Assembly (NCBI RefSeq): GCF_004340205.1
Contig: NZ_SLWB01000005.1
Span: 175,124-239,123 of the forward strand
Reading direction: 5' to 3'
Source: Acetobacteroides hydrogenigenes
GTDB lineage: Bacteria > Bacteroidota > Bacteroidia > Bacteroidales > ZOR0009
Length of the DNA: 64,000 nt
Below are positions 7,996 to 16,580 of the stretch, piece after piece; position 1 is the first letter of the stretch, and each line of letters opens with the position of its first letter. The notes under the pieces were generated by a model that was not told where the DNA came from, did no database searches, and saw only the letters and a list, made by a program, of their open reading frames with translations. Made by a program: the position numbers and the translations under genes.

Positions 7996-8538
7996 ATGAG
8001 CGAATATAAATACAAAGCAATACCTACATTTTATAATAATATACAATTTCGGTCAAGATTGGAAGCTAGATGGGCTGCGTTTTTTGATTTAATGAAATGG
8101 CATTACACTTACGAACCATATGATTTAGAGAAATGGAGCCCAGATTTTCGTTTGACAACTGAAGCTGGGAATACTTTTCTAGCCGAAGTTAAACCAAGCG
8201 AAAAGATAGGGACAGAATTAAGAATGAAAATTGGAAATGCTACGAATTTTGCTAAAGGAATTTTACTAATAACGGAATCACCATTTGTTGGACATATTCC
8301 TAATGACATTGGATTGACATCTGTTTTCGGAAAAACAAAAAACTATAAAAAAGATGACGATTTTGAGTTTTGCGTTTCTGTAATTAGTGATTTGTATGGT
8401 AACGGAAATGATATTATAAATCTTTGTGAAGACCCAAATATTAGTTTTGAGAATTTGTTTAAAGCAAAAGATTTTACAAAAGAATTATGGAATGAAGCTG
8501 GAAATATTGTACAATTTTTAAAACCACCAAAGTCTTGA
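7996..8538 (+). CDS. PD-(D/E)XK nuclease-like accessory protein
   Basis: A 180-residue protein. The pattern FRSRLEARWAAFFDLMKWHY, then WSPDF, then FLAEVKPSEK matches the PD-(D/E)XK nuclease core: a helix glutamate, the PD aspartate, and E-x-K. Proteins of this shape occur in phages and mobile elements and may cut or process DNA; activity is not proven here. I start at the ATG at 7996 because the in-frame extension upstream is the conserved non-coding leader. The gene is clearly more AT-rich than its neighbours and sits alone between complementary arms (7962-7974 and 8545-8557), in the same architecture as the RelA/SpoT gene at 52453. This points to recent acquisition. Confidence 0.72.
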   Translation: MSEYKYKAIPTFYNNIQFRSRLEARWAAFFDLMKWHYTYEPYDLEKWSPDFRLTTEAGNTFLAEVKPSEKIGTELRMKIGNATNFAKGILLITESPFVGHIPNDIGLTSVFGKTKNYKKDDDFEFCVSVISDLYGNGNDIINLCEDPNISFENLFKAKDFTKELWNEAGNIVQFLKPPKS

Positions 8539-8544
8539 TAAAAT

Positions 8545-8580
8545 AACTGCACACAACAGGTGGTTTAGCCTACTGGGGCT
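8545..8580 (+). repeat. Cassette right arm, copy 1
   Basis: AACTGCACACAAC (8545-8557), complement of the arm before the gene, followed by a segment (GGTGGTTTAGCC) that resembles the tail of the other unit (CGGTATAGTC at about 53504). Confidence 0.65.
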
Positions 8581-8769
8581 GATGATGCAGATACGAAAGT
8601 TTTTAGTAATTTAGTATAGTTTTAACGTGGGATAACGCCGCTGGCCTTTAACTCCTCTGCTAAGCGTAGTATAATCAAAGGCCAAGGCTCGGCATAGTCT
8701 GCGACTATGTCGAAGATTAGTAGCGGTCTAAGACCGCCATTAAACGGCAAACCAGCAGAACCAAATTTA

Positions 8770-8846
8770 TAAGTGCAGCCACACCACGGCTGCACTTTGT
8801 TTTTTGCTACATTTGATTGCGGCCTGTAGGTCGCCACTTAGTAAAG
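8770..8846 (+). repeat. 77-nt hairpin element, terminator-like
   Basis: Second copy of the element at 1608-1685. It holds a perfect 8-bp hairpin, GTGCAGCC/GGCTGCAC, followed by TTTGTTTTTT. It may therefore end transcription from the gene at 7996. Confidence 0.6.
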
Positions 8847-8886
8847 TGAACAGAGAATATAGTATCTTCATGTAGAATAAACACTA

Positions 8887-9435
8887 ATGGATATGGAGCT
8901 GAAGGCAACTGTTGGAAACCCCAATGAAGCTATCCCTGTTAAACCAGGTTTTGAAGATTTTTTTGGGGAGATCATGAGCTTAGTCAGAAATGGGGAGATG
9001 AACAATCAGCTAGGAGAGGAATTAAAGCAGCTGGCACTGGCATTTCCGTTCAAACATGATATGGACCAGTTTAATATAGTCAGCGATAAACCTTACGAGC
9101 GTACGCTCATTGGGAGGGACGAATCGGGATGGGAAGCCCTCGTTATGACCTGGCACAAGGGGGCGCAAAGCAGCATTCATGGTCACCCGGAATTTGCAGC
9201 CTACAGCTTGCTAAAGGGTAAGCTGCAGCTGGAGCTATTCGAAGATGTAGATGGCACCGGGAAAATTAAGCTAGCCAGAGTAACCGAAGCCGCCGAGAAT
9301 ACAGGTTTCTATGCTTTGGGAGAAGCCAACGTACTGACCAACCATATTCATCGGATTACCTGTTTGAGCGATATTGCTTATTCGTTACATATCTATTCTG
9401 ATGATGCACGGAAAGGGGTTGTGTACGGGATATAA
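8887..9435 (+). CDS. Cysteine dioxygenase-like cupin protein
   Basis: A 182-residue protein of the cysteine dioxygenase type I (CDO) cupin family. CDO enzymes use a three-histidine iron site to oxidise thiols such as cysteine to sulfinic acids. The ligand histidines are in SSIHGHPEFAAYSLLKGKL (HxH, about residues 98-100) and TNHIHRITCLSDIAYSLHIY (about residue 157), with family-typical YERTLIGRDESGWEALVMTW before them. The protein is short but complete for bacterial CDO. A second possible start lies two codons in. Sulfite or cysteine-sulfinate chemistry could feed the candidate cysteate synthase at 40720, but the genes are far apart and that link is speculation. Confidence 0.78.
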   Translation: MDMELKATVGNPNEAIPVKPGFEDFFGEIMSLVRNGEMNNQLGEELKQLALAFPFKHDMDQFNIVSDKPYERTLIGRDESGWEALVMTWHKGAQSSIHGHPEFAAYSLLKGKLQLELFEDVDGTGKIKLARVTEAAENTGFYALGEANVLTNHIHRITCLSDIAYSLHIYSDDARKGVVYGI

Positions 9436-9753
9436 ATAGATACATAAAAGAAGAGCGAGGCTCGATATTGCCGAACATTGTCTGAATTACGGATTCGACG
9501 GATTAATGGATTGCACGGCTAGCCTTTCACTATAAGAAGAATATCGCTGATTACTTGGTGTGCTTTCTGTGAAATCTGAGTAATGCTTTTAATCCGAGAT
9601 TCAGACGATGAGGGTAGAGGTCTAGAATATAAGTAGCAGTCTTCGCCTAGCCTTGTACGCTGATGTAGACTACGACATGGGATATAATAAGAGCAGTAGT
9701 CTTGGCGAAGACGTTAGTGACAAAGTTATGTAAACCGATTAAATCAGAATATC
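9436..9753. other. Spacer with an inverted-repeat element
   Basis: GTCTGAATTACGGATT (9480-9495) and AATCCGAGATTCAGAC (9591-9606) form 16-nt arms matching at 14 positions, about 127 nt overall, like a small non-autonomous element. AGTCTTCGCC (about 9638) and GGCGAAGAC (9704 onward) form another loose pair. No gene seen. Confidence 0.55.
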
Positions 9754-9984
9754 ATGATGGAAAAAGGAAATCACATTGAAGGAGTTCCTCAAGAGCTTCA
9801 ACGGTTACTCGATGTCGACAAAGACGCACAAGACTTTTTCAATTCATTATCTAAATCCTATAAGCAAGGGTATTGTGATTGGGTTGGGTCTGCCAAGCAA
9901 GAAGCTACAAGGCAGACTAGAGCGGAGAAAGCCATTTTAATGCTCCGAAATAATCAAAAGACTTTAAAAACCGTCAAATACTGA
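9754..9984 (+). CDS. Small YdeI/OmdA-like protein
   Basis: A 76-residue protein matching the short C-terminal module of the YdeI/OmpD-associated (OmdA, bacteriocin-protection) family. The pattern is VPQELQRLLDVDKDAQDFF, then LSKSYKQGYCDWVGSAKQ, then ETRxxRxEKAIxML, where the all-helical fold places conserved Trp and Lys residues. Larger members carry an N-terminal alpha/beta domain that is missing here, so this is a stand-alone module. No export signal. Its role is unknown. An alternative ATG lies one codon downstream of the first. No promoter or terminator is obvious. Confidence 0.7.
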   Translation: MMEKGNHIEGVPQELQRLLDVDKDAQDFFNSLSKSYKQGYCDWVGSAKQEATRQTRAEKAILMLRNNQKTLKTVKY

Positions 9985-10262
9985 AGGTGCCTTGTTCGAC
10001 TAAGGTGGGAGGCCTTAGCTGTCAAGATAAGTTTGAATTCAAAAGGATAAATACCCAATAGCAGCACGTTATCCCCTCTTGGGAGGGGTAGGGGTGGGTA
10101 AAACGTCTTAACCCACCCCTGCCCCTCCAAAAGAGGGGATAAGCAGTTTCAATCATGCTCAGGTGCTTGTTATCTATCCATTCCTTTCTAAAATATAGGA
10201 CTATACAATCCTTAGCTTGACGGCTATGGGCAGTAGCCTTGCCGAATAGATGAATAGTATAA
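9985..10262. repeat. Palindromic repeat cluster
   Basis: GGCCTTAGCTGTCAAGATAAG (10012 onward, loosely) and CCTTAGCTTGACGGCTATGG (10202 onward) flank a GC-rich palindrome pair. In that pair TTATCCCCTCTTGGGAGGGG (10077 onward) faces a CCCACCCCTGCCCCTCC arm near 10113. This is the same nesting order as at 3935-4330. Confidence 0.6.
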
Positions 10263-10303
10263 AAAACAATAGCCGCAGTAAATGCTACTGCGGCTATTGT
10301 TTT
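10263..10303 (-). terminator. Strong bidirectional terminator
   Basis: An 18-bp perfect stem (10263-10280 with 10286-10303; arm core ACAATAGCCGCAGTA) around an AATGC loop, with A/T tracts on both sides. It ends the minus-strand gene that stops at 10321. Confidence 0.85.
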
Positions 10304-10320
10304 ATAGTACGATGTAGGTT

Positions 10321-10623
10321 TTATCGTCTCAACCAGTACAGCCCCTTATAAGCGCTGTCGTTGTGGAACCATAGGGCAGGCGTTACCACCTTTCCCTCGC
10401 TGGTTTTCAGGTAGCGGTTGTACACGGCCATTACGGGGTTAAAGAGGATGTCGGTTACGCCAACGGTAACCTTTTCGTCCTGGTTAACGGTAACAACCTC
10501 TAGGCCGCTGGCGCTAAGGATGCCGGCAATGTGGCTGGCACGCTCGGGCGTAACGTTCTTCTCAACAATCGAGCAGGGCTTGCCATCGAGCTCCGCTACG
10601 GTATGGTGTGGGTTTAATGACAT
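10321..10623 (-). CDS. Conserved small hypothetical protein
   Basis: A 100-residue soluble protein without signal peptide. Features are [20 protein letters not shown] near the start, an amphipathic helix ERASHIAGILSASGLEVV, and a C-terminal stretch GVTDILFNPVMAVYNRYLK followed by TPALWFHNDSAY. I recall similar unnamed proteins in Bacteroidota but cannot assign a function. It has a strong terminator and lies downstream of the nuo operon in the same orientation, separated from nuoN by a 265-nt inverted-repeat spacer, so it may be partly co-transcribed. The segment GKPCSIVE is also found in EF-P here; this is probably chance. Confidence 0.65.
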   Translation of the reverse strand: MSLNPHHTVAELDGKPCSIVEKNVTPERASHIAGILSASGLEVVTVNQDEKVTVGVTDILFNPVMAVYNRYLKTSEGKVVTPALWFHNDSAYKGLYWLRR

Positions 10624-10718
10624 TGTTTTAGATGATAGGTATTAGACGCTAGATATTAGACATTAGTCGCGAACTGTTTGGGAACGGCAACCATAAAGGT
10701 AATAACAATGGAGTTATA

Positions 10719-10887
10719 CGAAGTTAGACGAAGGTATTTCAGGAGTTAAACGAAGGCTGACGCATGAAATTTACTTTGTTAAGCAAAGTCTCTTGCCTTC
10801 GTCAAACGTGAGTAGTATGGGTCAAGTATCTTGCTTTATCTTCGTCTAACTTCCTCTAACTTCTGAAATAACTTCGTTTAACTTCTT
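10719..10887. repeat. Inverted repeat between nuoN and the small gene
   Basis: ACGAAGTTAGACGAAGG and the following TATTTCAGGAGTTAAACGAA (10719-10755) are mirrored by CTTCGTCTAACTTCCTCTAA and TTCTGAAATAACTTCGTTTA (10840-10880). The arms are built from a degenerate GAAGTTAGACGAAG unit and end directly at the nuoN stop codon. Confidence 0.6.
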
Positions 10888-10888
10888 C

Positions 10889-12310
10889 TTAAGCCGCCGC
10901 ACTAAGCGTATTGATGAGCTTGTAGAGCGAACCAACAAATCCTAGCGCCACGATGCAGATGGTTGATACTACCAGCACCAGCGTGGTAAGCGTAGGGCTC
11001 TTTATGGTTGGAATCGACTCCTCGGTTGGTGCGCTGATAATAACAACGCGAGCTACGCGTAGGTAGTTGTAGAGCGATAGCACCATGTTGATGGTGGCAA
11101 TGGCCAGCAACGGATAGATCTTCGATCCTAGTCCCGAAGTAATCAGGAAGAGCTTACCGAAAAACCCTGCGGTTGGCGGAACGCCTGCCAGCGAGAAGAG
11201 GGCAATGGCAAACACCAGCGCGTAGAAGGGGTTGGTCTTAAAGAGCCCCTTGTAGCTGTTGAGGTCTTCCTTGCCCGTTGCATCGCCAATGGCGGCAATT
11301 ATGCCAAAGAGGGCGATGTTGCTGAACAGGTAGATGATAATGAAGTACACCGACGAGTCGATACCCATTTGCGAAGCCCCAGCAATACCCACCAGGATAA
11401 AGCCCACCTGAGCGATAGACGAGAAGGCTAGGAATCGCTTAAGGTTGGTTTGGCGCATGGCAAAGAGGTTACCCACAGTCATGGTGATGGCCGAAAGGAT
11501 GCTGATGGCGTAGAGCCACTCGTCCTTTAGTGAGCCGAACACGCGGTAGAGCACGGTAATGAAGATGAACACCACGGCACCCTTCGATAGCACCGAAAGG
11601 TAGGTGGTAACGGGCGTTGGTGCGCCCTCGTAAACGTCGGCCGTCCACAGGTGGAAGGGCACGATGGACATCTTAAAGGCAAAGCCGCTAAGGATCATCA
11701 CAAAGGCCAACAGCACCATTGCGTTTACGTGGATGCTCGACTCGATATGGGTAAAGCTAAGCCCTCCAAGAGCCCCGTAGAGCAGCGAGATACCGAATAG
11801 GGTGATACCTGTCGAGAAGGCCGATGTCATAATCAGCTTGATGCCCGCCTCCGACGAAGCCTTGCTGCTGGTTTGAATGGCGGCAAGCGCTGCAAGCGGA
11901 ATGCTGGCCAGCTCTAGTCCAATGTACAGCGGAAGCACGTGGCCGCTGGAGAGCATAACGTACATCCCTAGGATGCTGGAGAGCATCAGCACGAAAAACT
12001 CGAATCGCTTCTTAAGGTACATCAGCCAGGTAGTAGACGATAGCGATATAAGCACAAGACCAAGGTTGAGGATGCTCTTTTCGAGTACAATCAGCCCGTT
12101 GGTGTTGAAGAATCCGTCGAACAGCGTTCCATCGGCCATGGGGAGAATCCCAATCACAAAGTTGGCGATAAGCAACGAGTTCATCACCGTAAGGAACGAC
12201 TTAACCCTCTTGTCGAACGCGGTAAGGTTGAAAATGAAAAGCGCAATGATGATGAGGGCAATCATCCATTCGAAGCGCATTAGCGTAAGGTATTGAAGCA
12301 TTTCGTTCAA
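10889..12310 (-). CDS. nuoN: NADH-quinone oxidoreductase subunit N
   Basis: A 473-residue antiporter-like membrane subunit of respiratory complex I and the last gene of the operon. It has about 14 hydrophobic helices and the proton-antiporter (Mrp-like) core. Core features include PFHLWTADVYEGAPTPVTTY in the region of the discontinuous helix, and the lysine-bearing segments LAFSSIAQVGFILVG and LAGVPPTAGFFGKLFL. It sits in the inner membrane and helps couple quinone reduction to ion pumping. It starts 8 nt after nuoM ends. The C-terminus borders an inverted-repeat spacer. Confidence 0.93.
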   Translation of the reverse strand: MNEMLQYLTLMRFEWMIALIIIALFIFNLTAFDKRVKSFLTVMNSLLIANFVIGILPMADGTLFDGFFNTNGLIVLEKSILNLGLVLISLSSTTWLMYLKKRFEFFVLMLSSILGMYVMLSSGHVLPLYIGLELASIPLAALAAIQTSSKASSEAGIKLIMTSAFSTGITLFGISLLYGALGGLSFTHIESSIHVNAMVLLAFVMILSGFAFKMSIVPFHLWTADVYEGAPTPVTTYLSVLSKGAVVFIFITVLYRVFGSLKDEWLYAISILSAITMTVGNLFAMRQTNLKRFLAFSSIAQVGFILVGIAGASQMGIDSSVYFIIIYLFSNIALFGIIAAIGDATGKEDLNSYKGLFKTNPFYALVFAIALFSLAGVPPTAGFFGKLFLITSGLGSKIYPLLAIATINMVLSLYNYLRVARVVIISAPTEESIPTIKSPTLTTLVLVVSTICIVALGFVGSLYKLINTLSAAA

Positions 12311-12318
12311 TTTTCGGG

Positions 12319-13812
12319 TTATAATACTAGGCGTTTAGCGATCTCCTGCACGTCTGGACCAATAAGGTTGGTTAGCCAGAAGGGCATTGTGCCGATAAAT
12401 ACGATACCGGCAACCAGCAGGATAACGGCAAAGCGCTCGTTCCAGGTTGCGTCAGTAAGCTGCTTGAACTCGGCGTTCTTAATGGTTCCCCAAATGGCGG
12501 TTCCAACAGCGCGGAGAATGTATACGGCCGTTACCACAATTGATGATGCGGCAAGGATGGTGGCCACCTTGTAGAAGAGGCCTGCACGCTCCCACGATCC
12601 AACAAAGACGGTCATCTCCGAAACGAAACCGCTAAAGCCGGGAAGACCCAGCGAGCAAAGTCCAGCAATAATGAATGATGTACCGATGAATGGCATTTGG
12701 GTGAAAACGCCTCCCAGCTCATCGGCCATACGGGTGTGGGTACGCTCGTATATCATACCGATAGCGGCAAAGAAGAGGGCCGTCATAATACCGTGCGATA
12801 CCATTTGCATCACGGCGCCCGTCATTCCGGTTTGGGTTACCACGGCAATACCGAGAACCACGAAACCGCAGTGCGATACCGACGAGTACGCGTTCATGTA
12901 CTTAAGGTCGCGCTGCATAAGCGTTGCAAACGCGCCGTAGAATATGGCTATAGCGGCAAGGATGATGAAGATCCACGAGTACTGTACGGCAGCACCTGGC
13001 ATCAGGTAGGTAGCCACGCGAAGGGCTCCGTATCCACCCAGCTTCATCGAAATACCGGCAAGGAACATCGATGCGGCAGTAGGTGCCGACGAGTGACCAT
13101 CGGGTGCCCAGGTATGGAAGGGGAACATGGCGGTAAATACGCCAAACCCAACAAAGGTGAGCAGGTAAATGGGTATCTGAATTTCCATAGGGAAGTTCAT
13201 GGCGGCAAGGGTTTGCAGATCCCAGGTGTTGTTGCCAAAGTACCAGCCCGAGGCAAGGTAAAGGCCAATCATCCCTAGGAATACAATTGCCGACCCGCCC
13301 ATAAGCATAAGCGCCAGCTTCATGGCGTTCTTCTCCTTGTTACCGCTACCCCAGATGCCAATTAAAAGGTATTTGGGGATTACGGCCAGCTCCAGGAAGA
13401 AGAAGAGCATGAACAGGTCGAGCGATACGAAGAAGCCGTAAGCTCCAACGCTTAGAAAGGTTAGCAGGAAGAAGAACTCCTTGATACGGCTTTCGATCTT
13501 CCACGATATTAGCACGCCTGCAACCACCACCATTGCGGTAAGCATAATCATGGCAAGGCCAATTCCATCGACACCAACCGAGAAGTTGATGTTTAGCGGA
13601 GCAAACCAAGGAATGCTTTGGGTGAAGAGCATCTGCGCCTTTTCGCCGGCGGCGCGAAGCGACATGTAGTGTACGGTTAGCCATGAGGCAAACCCCAGCT
13701 GGATGATGCTACCAACCAGCGCAATCTGCTTAATGGCAATTCCTTTTTTGGGAACCAGCAGCAGCAGCGAAGTAAGTAGCGGTATTAATAGTAGGTATAC
13801 TAGCAAGCTCAT
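12319..13812 (-). CDS. nuoM: NADH-quinone oxidoreductase subunit M
   Basis: A 497-residue antiporter-like subunit of complex I, multi-pass in the inner membrane. Diagnostic segments: FFFLELAVIPKYLLIGIWG, where the conserved glutamate of helix 5 lies; FPFHTWAPDGHSSAPTAASM, the signature shared by NuoL, M and N; and MNAYSSVSHCGFVVLGIA. The length is normal. It lies between nuoL (2-nt gap) and nuoN (8-nt gap). A long open frame on the opposite strand (12697-13278) is a shadow of this GC-richer gene. Confidence 0.95.
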   Translation of the reverse strand: MSLLVYLLLIPLLTSLLLLVPKKGIAIKQIALVGSIIQLGFASWLTVHYMSLRAAGEKAQMLFTQSIPWFAPLNINFSVGVDGIGLAMIMLTAMVVVAGVLISWKIESRIKEFFFLLTFLSVGAYGFFVSLDLFMLFFFLELAVIPKYLLIGIWGSGNKEKNAMKLALMLMGGSAIVFLGMIGLYLASGWYFGNNTWDLQTLAAMNFPMEIQIPIYLLTFVGFGVFTAMFPFHTWAPDGHSSAPTAASMFLAGISMKLGGYGALRVATYLMPGAAVQYSWIFIILAAIAIFYGAFATLMQRDLKYMNAYSSVSHCGFVVLGIAVVTQTGMTGAVMQMVSHGIMTALFFAAIGMIYERTHTRMADELGGVFTQMPFIGTSFIIAGLCSLGLPGFSGFVSEMTVFVGSWERAGLFYKVATILAASSIVVTAVYILRAVGTAIWGTIKNAEFKQLTDATWNERFAVILLVAGIVFIGTMPFWLTNLIGPDVQEIAKRLVL

Positions 13813-13814
13813 GG

Positions 13815-15746
13815 TTACAAGAATTTAAAGATTAGAATAGCGGCAAGTACAATTACCCCTCCAAGGAAGTACATGGTGTAGGCTTGCAGCTTACCCGACT
13901 GCATCTGCTTGATGCCGTACGATAGCTTCTCGGAAAGTAGTCCCGATTGCTGAACGGCTCCATCTACCACGTTGCGGTCGAACCAGGCAGCAGGACGGCC
14001 AATAAATCGGAAGATAATCTTCTTGGTTACGAAGAGGTAAACCTCATCGATGTAGAACTTGTTGTACACCGCTTTGTATACGCCGTTAAGCGATGCGGCC
14101 ATTCTGTCGGGACGCTCGTTCCTCCTAAAGTAGAGCACGTAGGCGATAAGGATGCCTGCAAGGGCTATTGCAACCGGAAGAACTGAGAAGCCAAGGTGAA
14201 CAACTAATTCGAGCGGCTTACCATCGGCCGATACGTACTCGCCAAATGGAATAAATCCGGCGAATATGGCACCAACAGCCAAGATGATAAGGGGAAGTGT
14301 CATAAACCCTGCACCCTTTTCGTGGTTGTGATGGTTTTCGGCAGGCTTACTCCAGAATATGTTGAAGTAGAGACGGAACATATAGAATGCGGTAAGTCCG
14401 CTGGCAAATACGCCTAGCACAAAGATGAGCTTATCGGCTTGGAAGGCTGAGCTAAGGATTGCCTCCTTGCTGAAGAATCCGGCAAATGGAGGAATACCCG
14501 CTATGGCCAAGCAGGCGATAAGGAAGGTGATGTGGGTAATAGGTAGCATTTTGCGTAGTCCGCCCATATCCTGCATATCGTTGCTGTGGATGGCATGGAT
14601 AACCACACCAGCACCAAGGAATAGCAGCGCCTTAAAGAACGCGTGGGTAAACAGGTGGAACATCGATGCGGTGAAGCCCTCGCTCTGCTCTGCTCCCCAA
14701 CCGGCAACGCCAATGGCAAACATCATGTAGCCAATTTGCGAAAGGGTAGAGAACGCTAGCACGCGCTTAATGTCGTTTTGCGTAGTGGCAATGATGGCCG
14801 CAAATACTGCCGTAAATACCCCAACGTAGGCAATGAAGTGAAGCACTTCGGGTGCCGATATGGAGTAAACAGGGAATAGACGGGCAACCAAATAAACACC
14901 TGCAACAACCATGGTGGCTGCGTGGATAAGCGCCGATACAGGAGTTGGACCTTCCATCGCATCGGGTAACCATATATGCAACGGGAACATAGCCGACTTA
15001 CCGGCAGCTCCTGCAAAGACAAGCAGCGCACCCCACGATAGCGACGAGAGTCCGAGGAAGGTTACCGCCTTCATTCCGAGCATTTGCATCGAACCGGTGG
15101 TGGTTAAGCGCTCGATGATGGTTGAGATATCAAACGAATCGGCTCCAAAGCCAAGCACTAGAATACCGATAAGGAAGCCTAGGTCGGCAAAGCGGGTAAC
15201 GATAAACGCCTTCTTAGCAGCAGCAATAGCCGACTGCTTGGTGAAGTAGAACCCGATAAGCAGGAACGACGAAACGCCCACAAGCTCCCAGAAGATGTAC
15301 ATCTGAAAGATGTTGACAGAAAGAACTAGTCCTAGCATCGAGAACGAGAAGAGCGATAGGTACGAGTAGAAGTACTTGTAGCGCTCGTCGCCGTGCATGT
15401 AGCCAATGCTGTAGATGTGCACCATCGACGAGATGGCGGTTACCACCACAAGCATCATCACCGAAATAGGATCGAGAATTGCTCCGAAGTTGATGCTCAG
15501 CGAGCTGTTGAACACGAGCCACTGTGCATTAAAGGCTATATGAGGCTGGTAAACGTCGTTTACCTTGCCAAAATCAAAGAAGTACTGTTTTGCTACTACC
15601 AGCGATAGCGCCAACGATGCCAAAATAGCGGTGGTGGCAATAATGCCACCCATCTTATGGCTCATATGCTTGCCCGAAAGGCCAATCACCACAAAGCTGA
15701 GTAGCGGAAGTAGCGGAATAAGTATTGCTGCAATATCCAAATTCAT
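13815..15746 (-). CDS. nuoL: NADH-quinone oxidoreductase subunit L
   Basis: A 643-residue subunit and the largest antiporter-like piece of complex I, with about 16 membrane helices. The family signature FPLHIWLPDAMEGPTPVSAL is present, as are YMHGDERYKYFYSYLSLFSF and LAFSTLSQIGYMMFAIGVAG. The C-terminus contains the long amphipathic lateral-helix region that runs along the membrane arm (from about residue 540), ending in a final membrane helix, MYFLGGVIVLAAILIFKFL. It lies 3 nt after nuoK and 2 nt before nuoM. Confidence 0.95.
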   Translation of the reverse strand: MNLDIAAILIPLLPLLSFVVIGLSGKHMSHKMGGIIATTAILASLALSLVVAKQYFFDFGKVNDVYQPHIAFNAQWLVFNSSLSINFGAILDPISVMMLVVVTAISSMVHIYSIGYMHGDERYKYFYSYLSLFSFSMLGLVLSVNIFQMYIFWELVGVSSFLLIGFYFTKQSAIAAAKKAFIVTRFADLGFLIGILVLGFGADSFDISTIIERLTTTGSMQMLGMKAVTFLGLSSLSWGALLVFAGAAGKSAMFPLHIWLPDAMEGPTPVSALIHAATMVVAGVYLVARLFPVYSISAPEVLHFIAYVGVFTAVFAAIIATTQNDIKRVLAFSTLSQIGYMMFAIGVAGWGAEQSEGFTASMFHLFTHAFFKALLFLGAGVVIHAIHSNDMQDMGGLRKMLPITHITFLIACLAIAGIPPFAGFFSKEAILSSAFQADKLIFVLGVFASGLTAFYMFRLYFNIFWSKPAENHHNHEKGAGFMTLPLIILAVGAIFAGFIPFGEYVSADGKPLELVVHLGFSVLPVAIALAGILIAYVLYFRRNERPDRMAASLNGVYKAVYNKFYIDEVYLFVTKKIIFRFIGRPAAWFDRNVVDGAVQQSGLLSEKLSYGIKQMQSGKLQAYTMYFLGGVIVLAAILIFKFL

Positions 15747-15749
15747 AGC

Positions 15750-16064
15750 TTAGTGTTTTAGGGTATCAGCCTCGTCCATATCAACCGTATTGAACTTGCG
15801 GTAGAGGTTAATGATGATGGCGATGGCCACCGTAACCTCGGCTGCCGCAATGGCAATTACGAAAAGGGTAAAGAATACGCCCTCGAGCTGATTGGGATAT
15901 AGGTACTTGTTAAATGCAACGAAGTTGATGTTAACGCTGTTAAGGATAAGCTCCACCGACATCAGCATGGTGATCATGTTGCGGCGGGTGAAGAAGCCGA
16001 AAATCCCGATAAAAAACAGCAGGGTGCTAAGCACCAAAAAGTGTGTTATTGGAATTTGTTCCAT
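15750..16064 (-). CDS. nuoK: NADH-quinone oxidoreductase subunit K
   Basis: A 104-residue three-helix inner-membrane subunit of complex I. The two conserved membrane glutamates are in SVELILNSVNINFVAF (helix 2) and AAAEVTVAIAIIINLYR (helix 3). Length and order between nuoJ and nuoL are standard, with 3-nt gaps on both sides. Confidence 0.95.
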   Translation of the reverse strand: MEQIPITHFLVLSTLLFFIGIFGFFTRRNMITMLMSVELILNSVNINFVAFNKYLYPNQLEGVFFTLFVIAIAAAEVTVAIAIIINLYRKFNTVDMDEADTLKH

Positions 16065-16067
16065 CTC

Positions 16068-16580
16068 TTACTCGTTTTTTTCTTTAATGGCGATGGCAAT
16101 GCTACCAACCAGCGCGGCAAGAAGCAGGAAGCTAATCACCTCGAAGAGCAGTGCGTATCCGTGGTTTGTATAGTCGAGCATCTGCAAGCCAATTGTCTTT
16201 ACCGAAGCATCTATATTCTCTTGGCTATCCTGTGGAAAATCATGCGATAGCGCTACTCCAAGGGTAAGCAGAAGTCCTGCTACGCTAAGAAGTCCACCCC
16301 AAAATAGGTTGCTACGTTTGCTCGATGGCAGCTTCTTCCCCGATTGGTGAGTGAGGAATATCGAAAAGATGATGAGCACCACGATACCTCCCACGTAAAT
16401 CAGGATTTGCAGTCCGGCAATAAACTCCATGTTCATTAGAAAGTAGATGCCGGCAATGCTTACCATGGTGAAAAGCAGATATATTGCCGATCGAAAAACC
16501 TTTTGGGAAAACACGGTTAGTGCACCAAAGGTAACTGCAAGTGACGCCAAAATGTAGAATATTATAGACTCTGCGCTCAT
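16068..16580 (-). CDS. nuoJ: NADH-quinone oxidoreductase subunit J
   Basis: A 170-residue inner-membrane subunit with five predicted helices. Typical features: SAIYLLFTMVSIAGIYFLMN and the glycine-rich helix 3 segment AGLQILIYVGGIVVLIIFSI. The C-terminal helix is FEVISFLLLAALVGSIAIAI. Its start overlaps the end of nuoI by 4 nt, a sign of translational coupling. Confidence 0.93.
   Translation of the reverse strand: MSAESIIFYILASLAVTFGALTVFSQKVFRSAIYLLFTMVSIAGIYFLMNMEFIAGLQILIYVGGIVVLIIFSIFLTHQSGKKLPSSKRSNLFWGGLLSVAGLLLTLGVALSHDFPQDSQENIDASVKTIGLQMLDYTNHGYALLFEVISFLLLAALVGSIAIAIKEKNE

Noticed and set aside
10321..10623. Relation of the small protein to EF-P through the shared segment GKPCSIVE
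   Set aside because: The similarity is limited to that segment; the rest of the proteins differs in length and pattern.
12697..13278. Long open frame opposite nuoM
   Set aside because: Shadow of a well-supported gene; no family features and no promoter.
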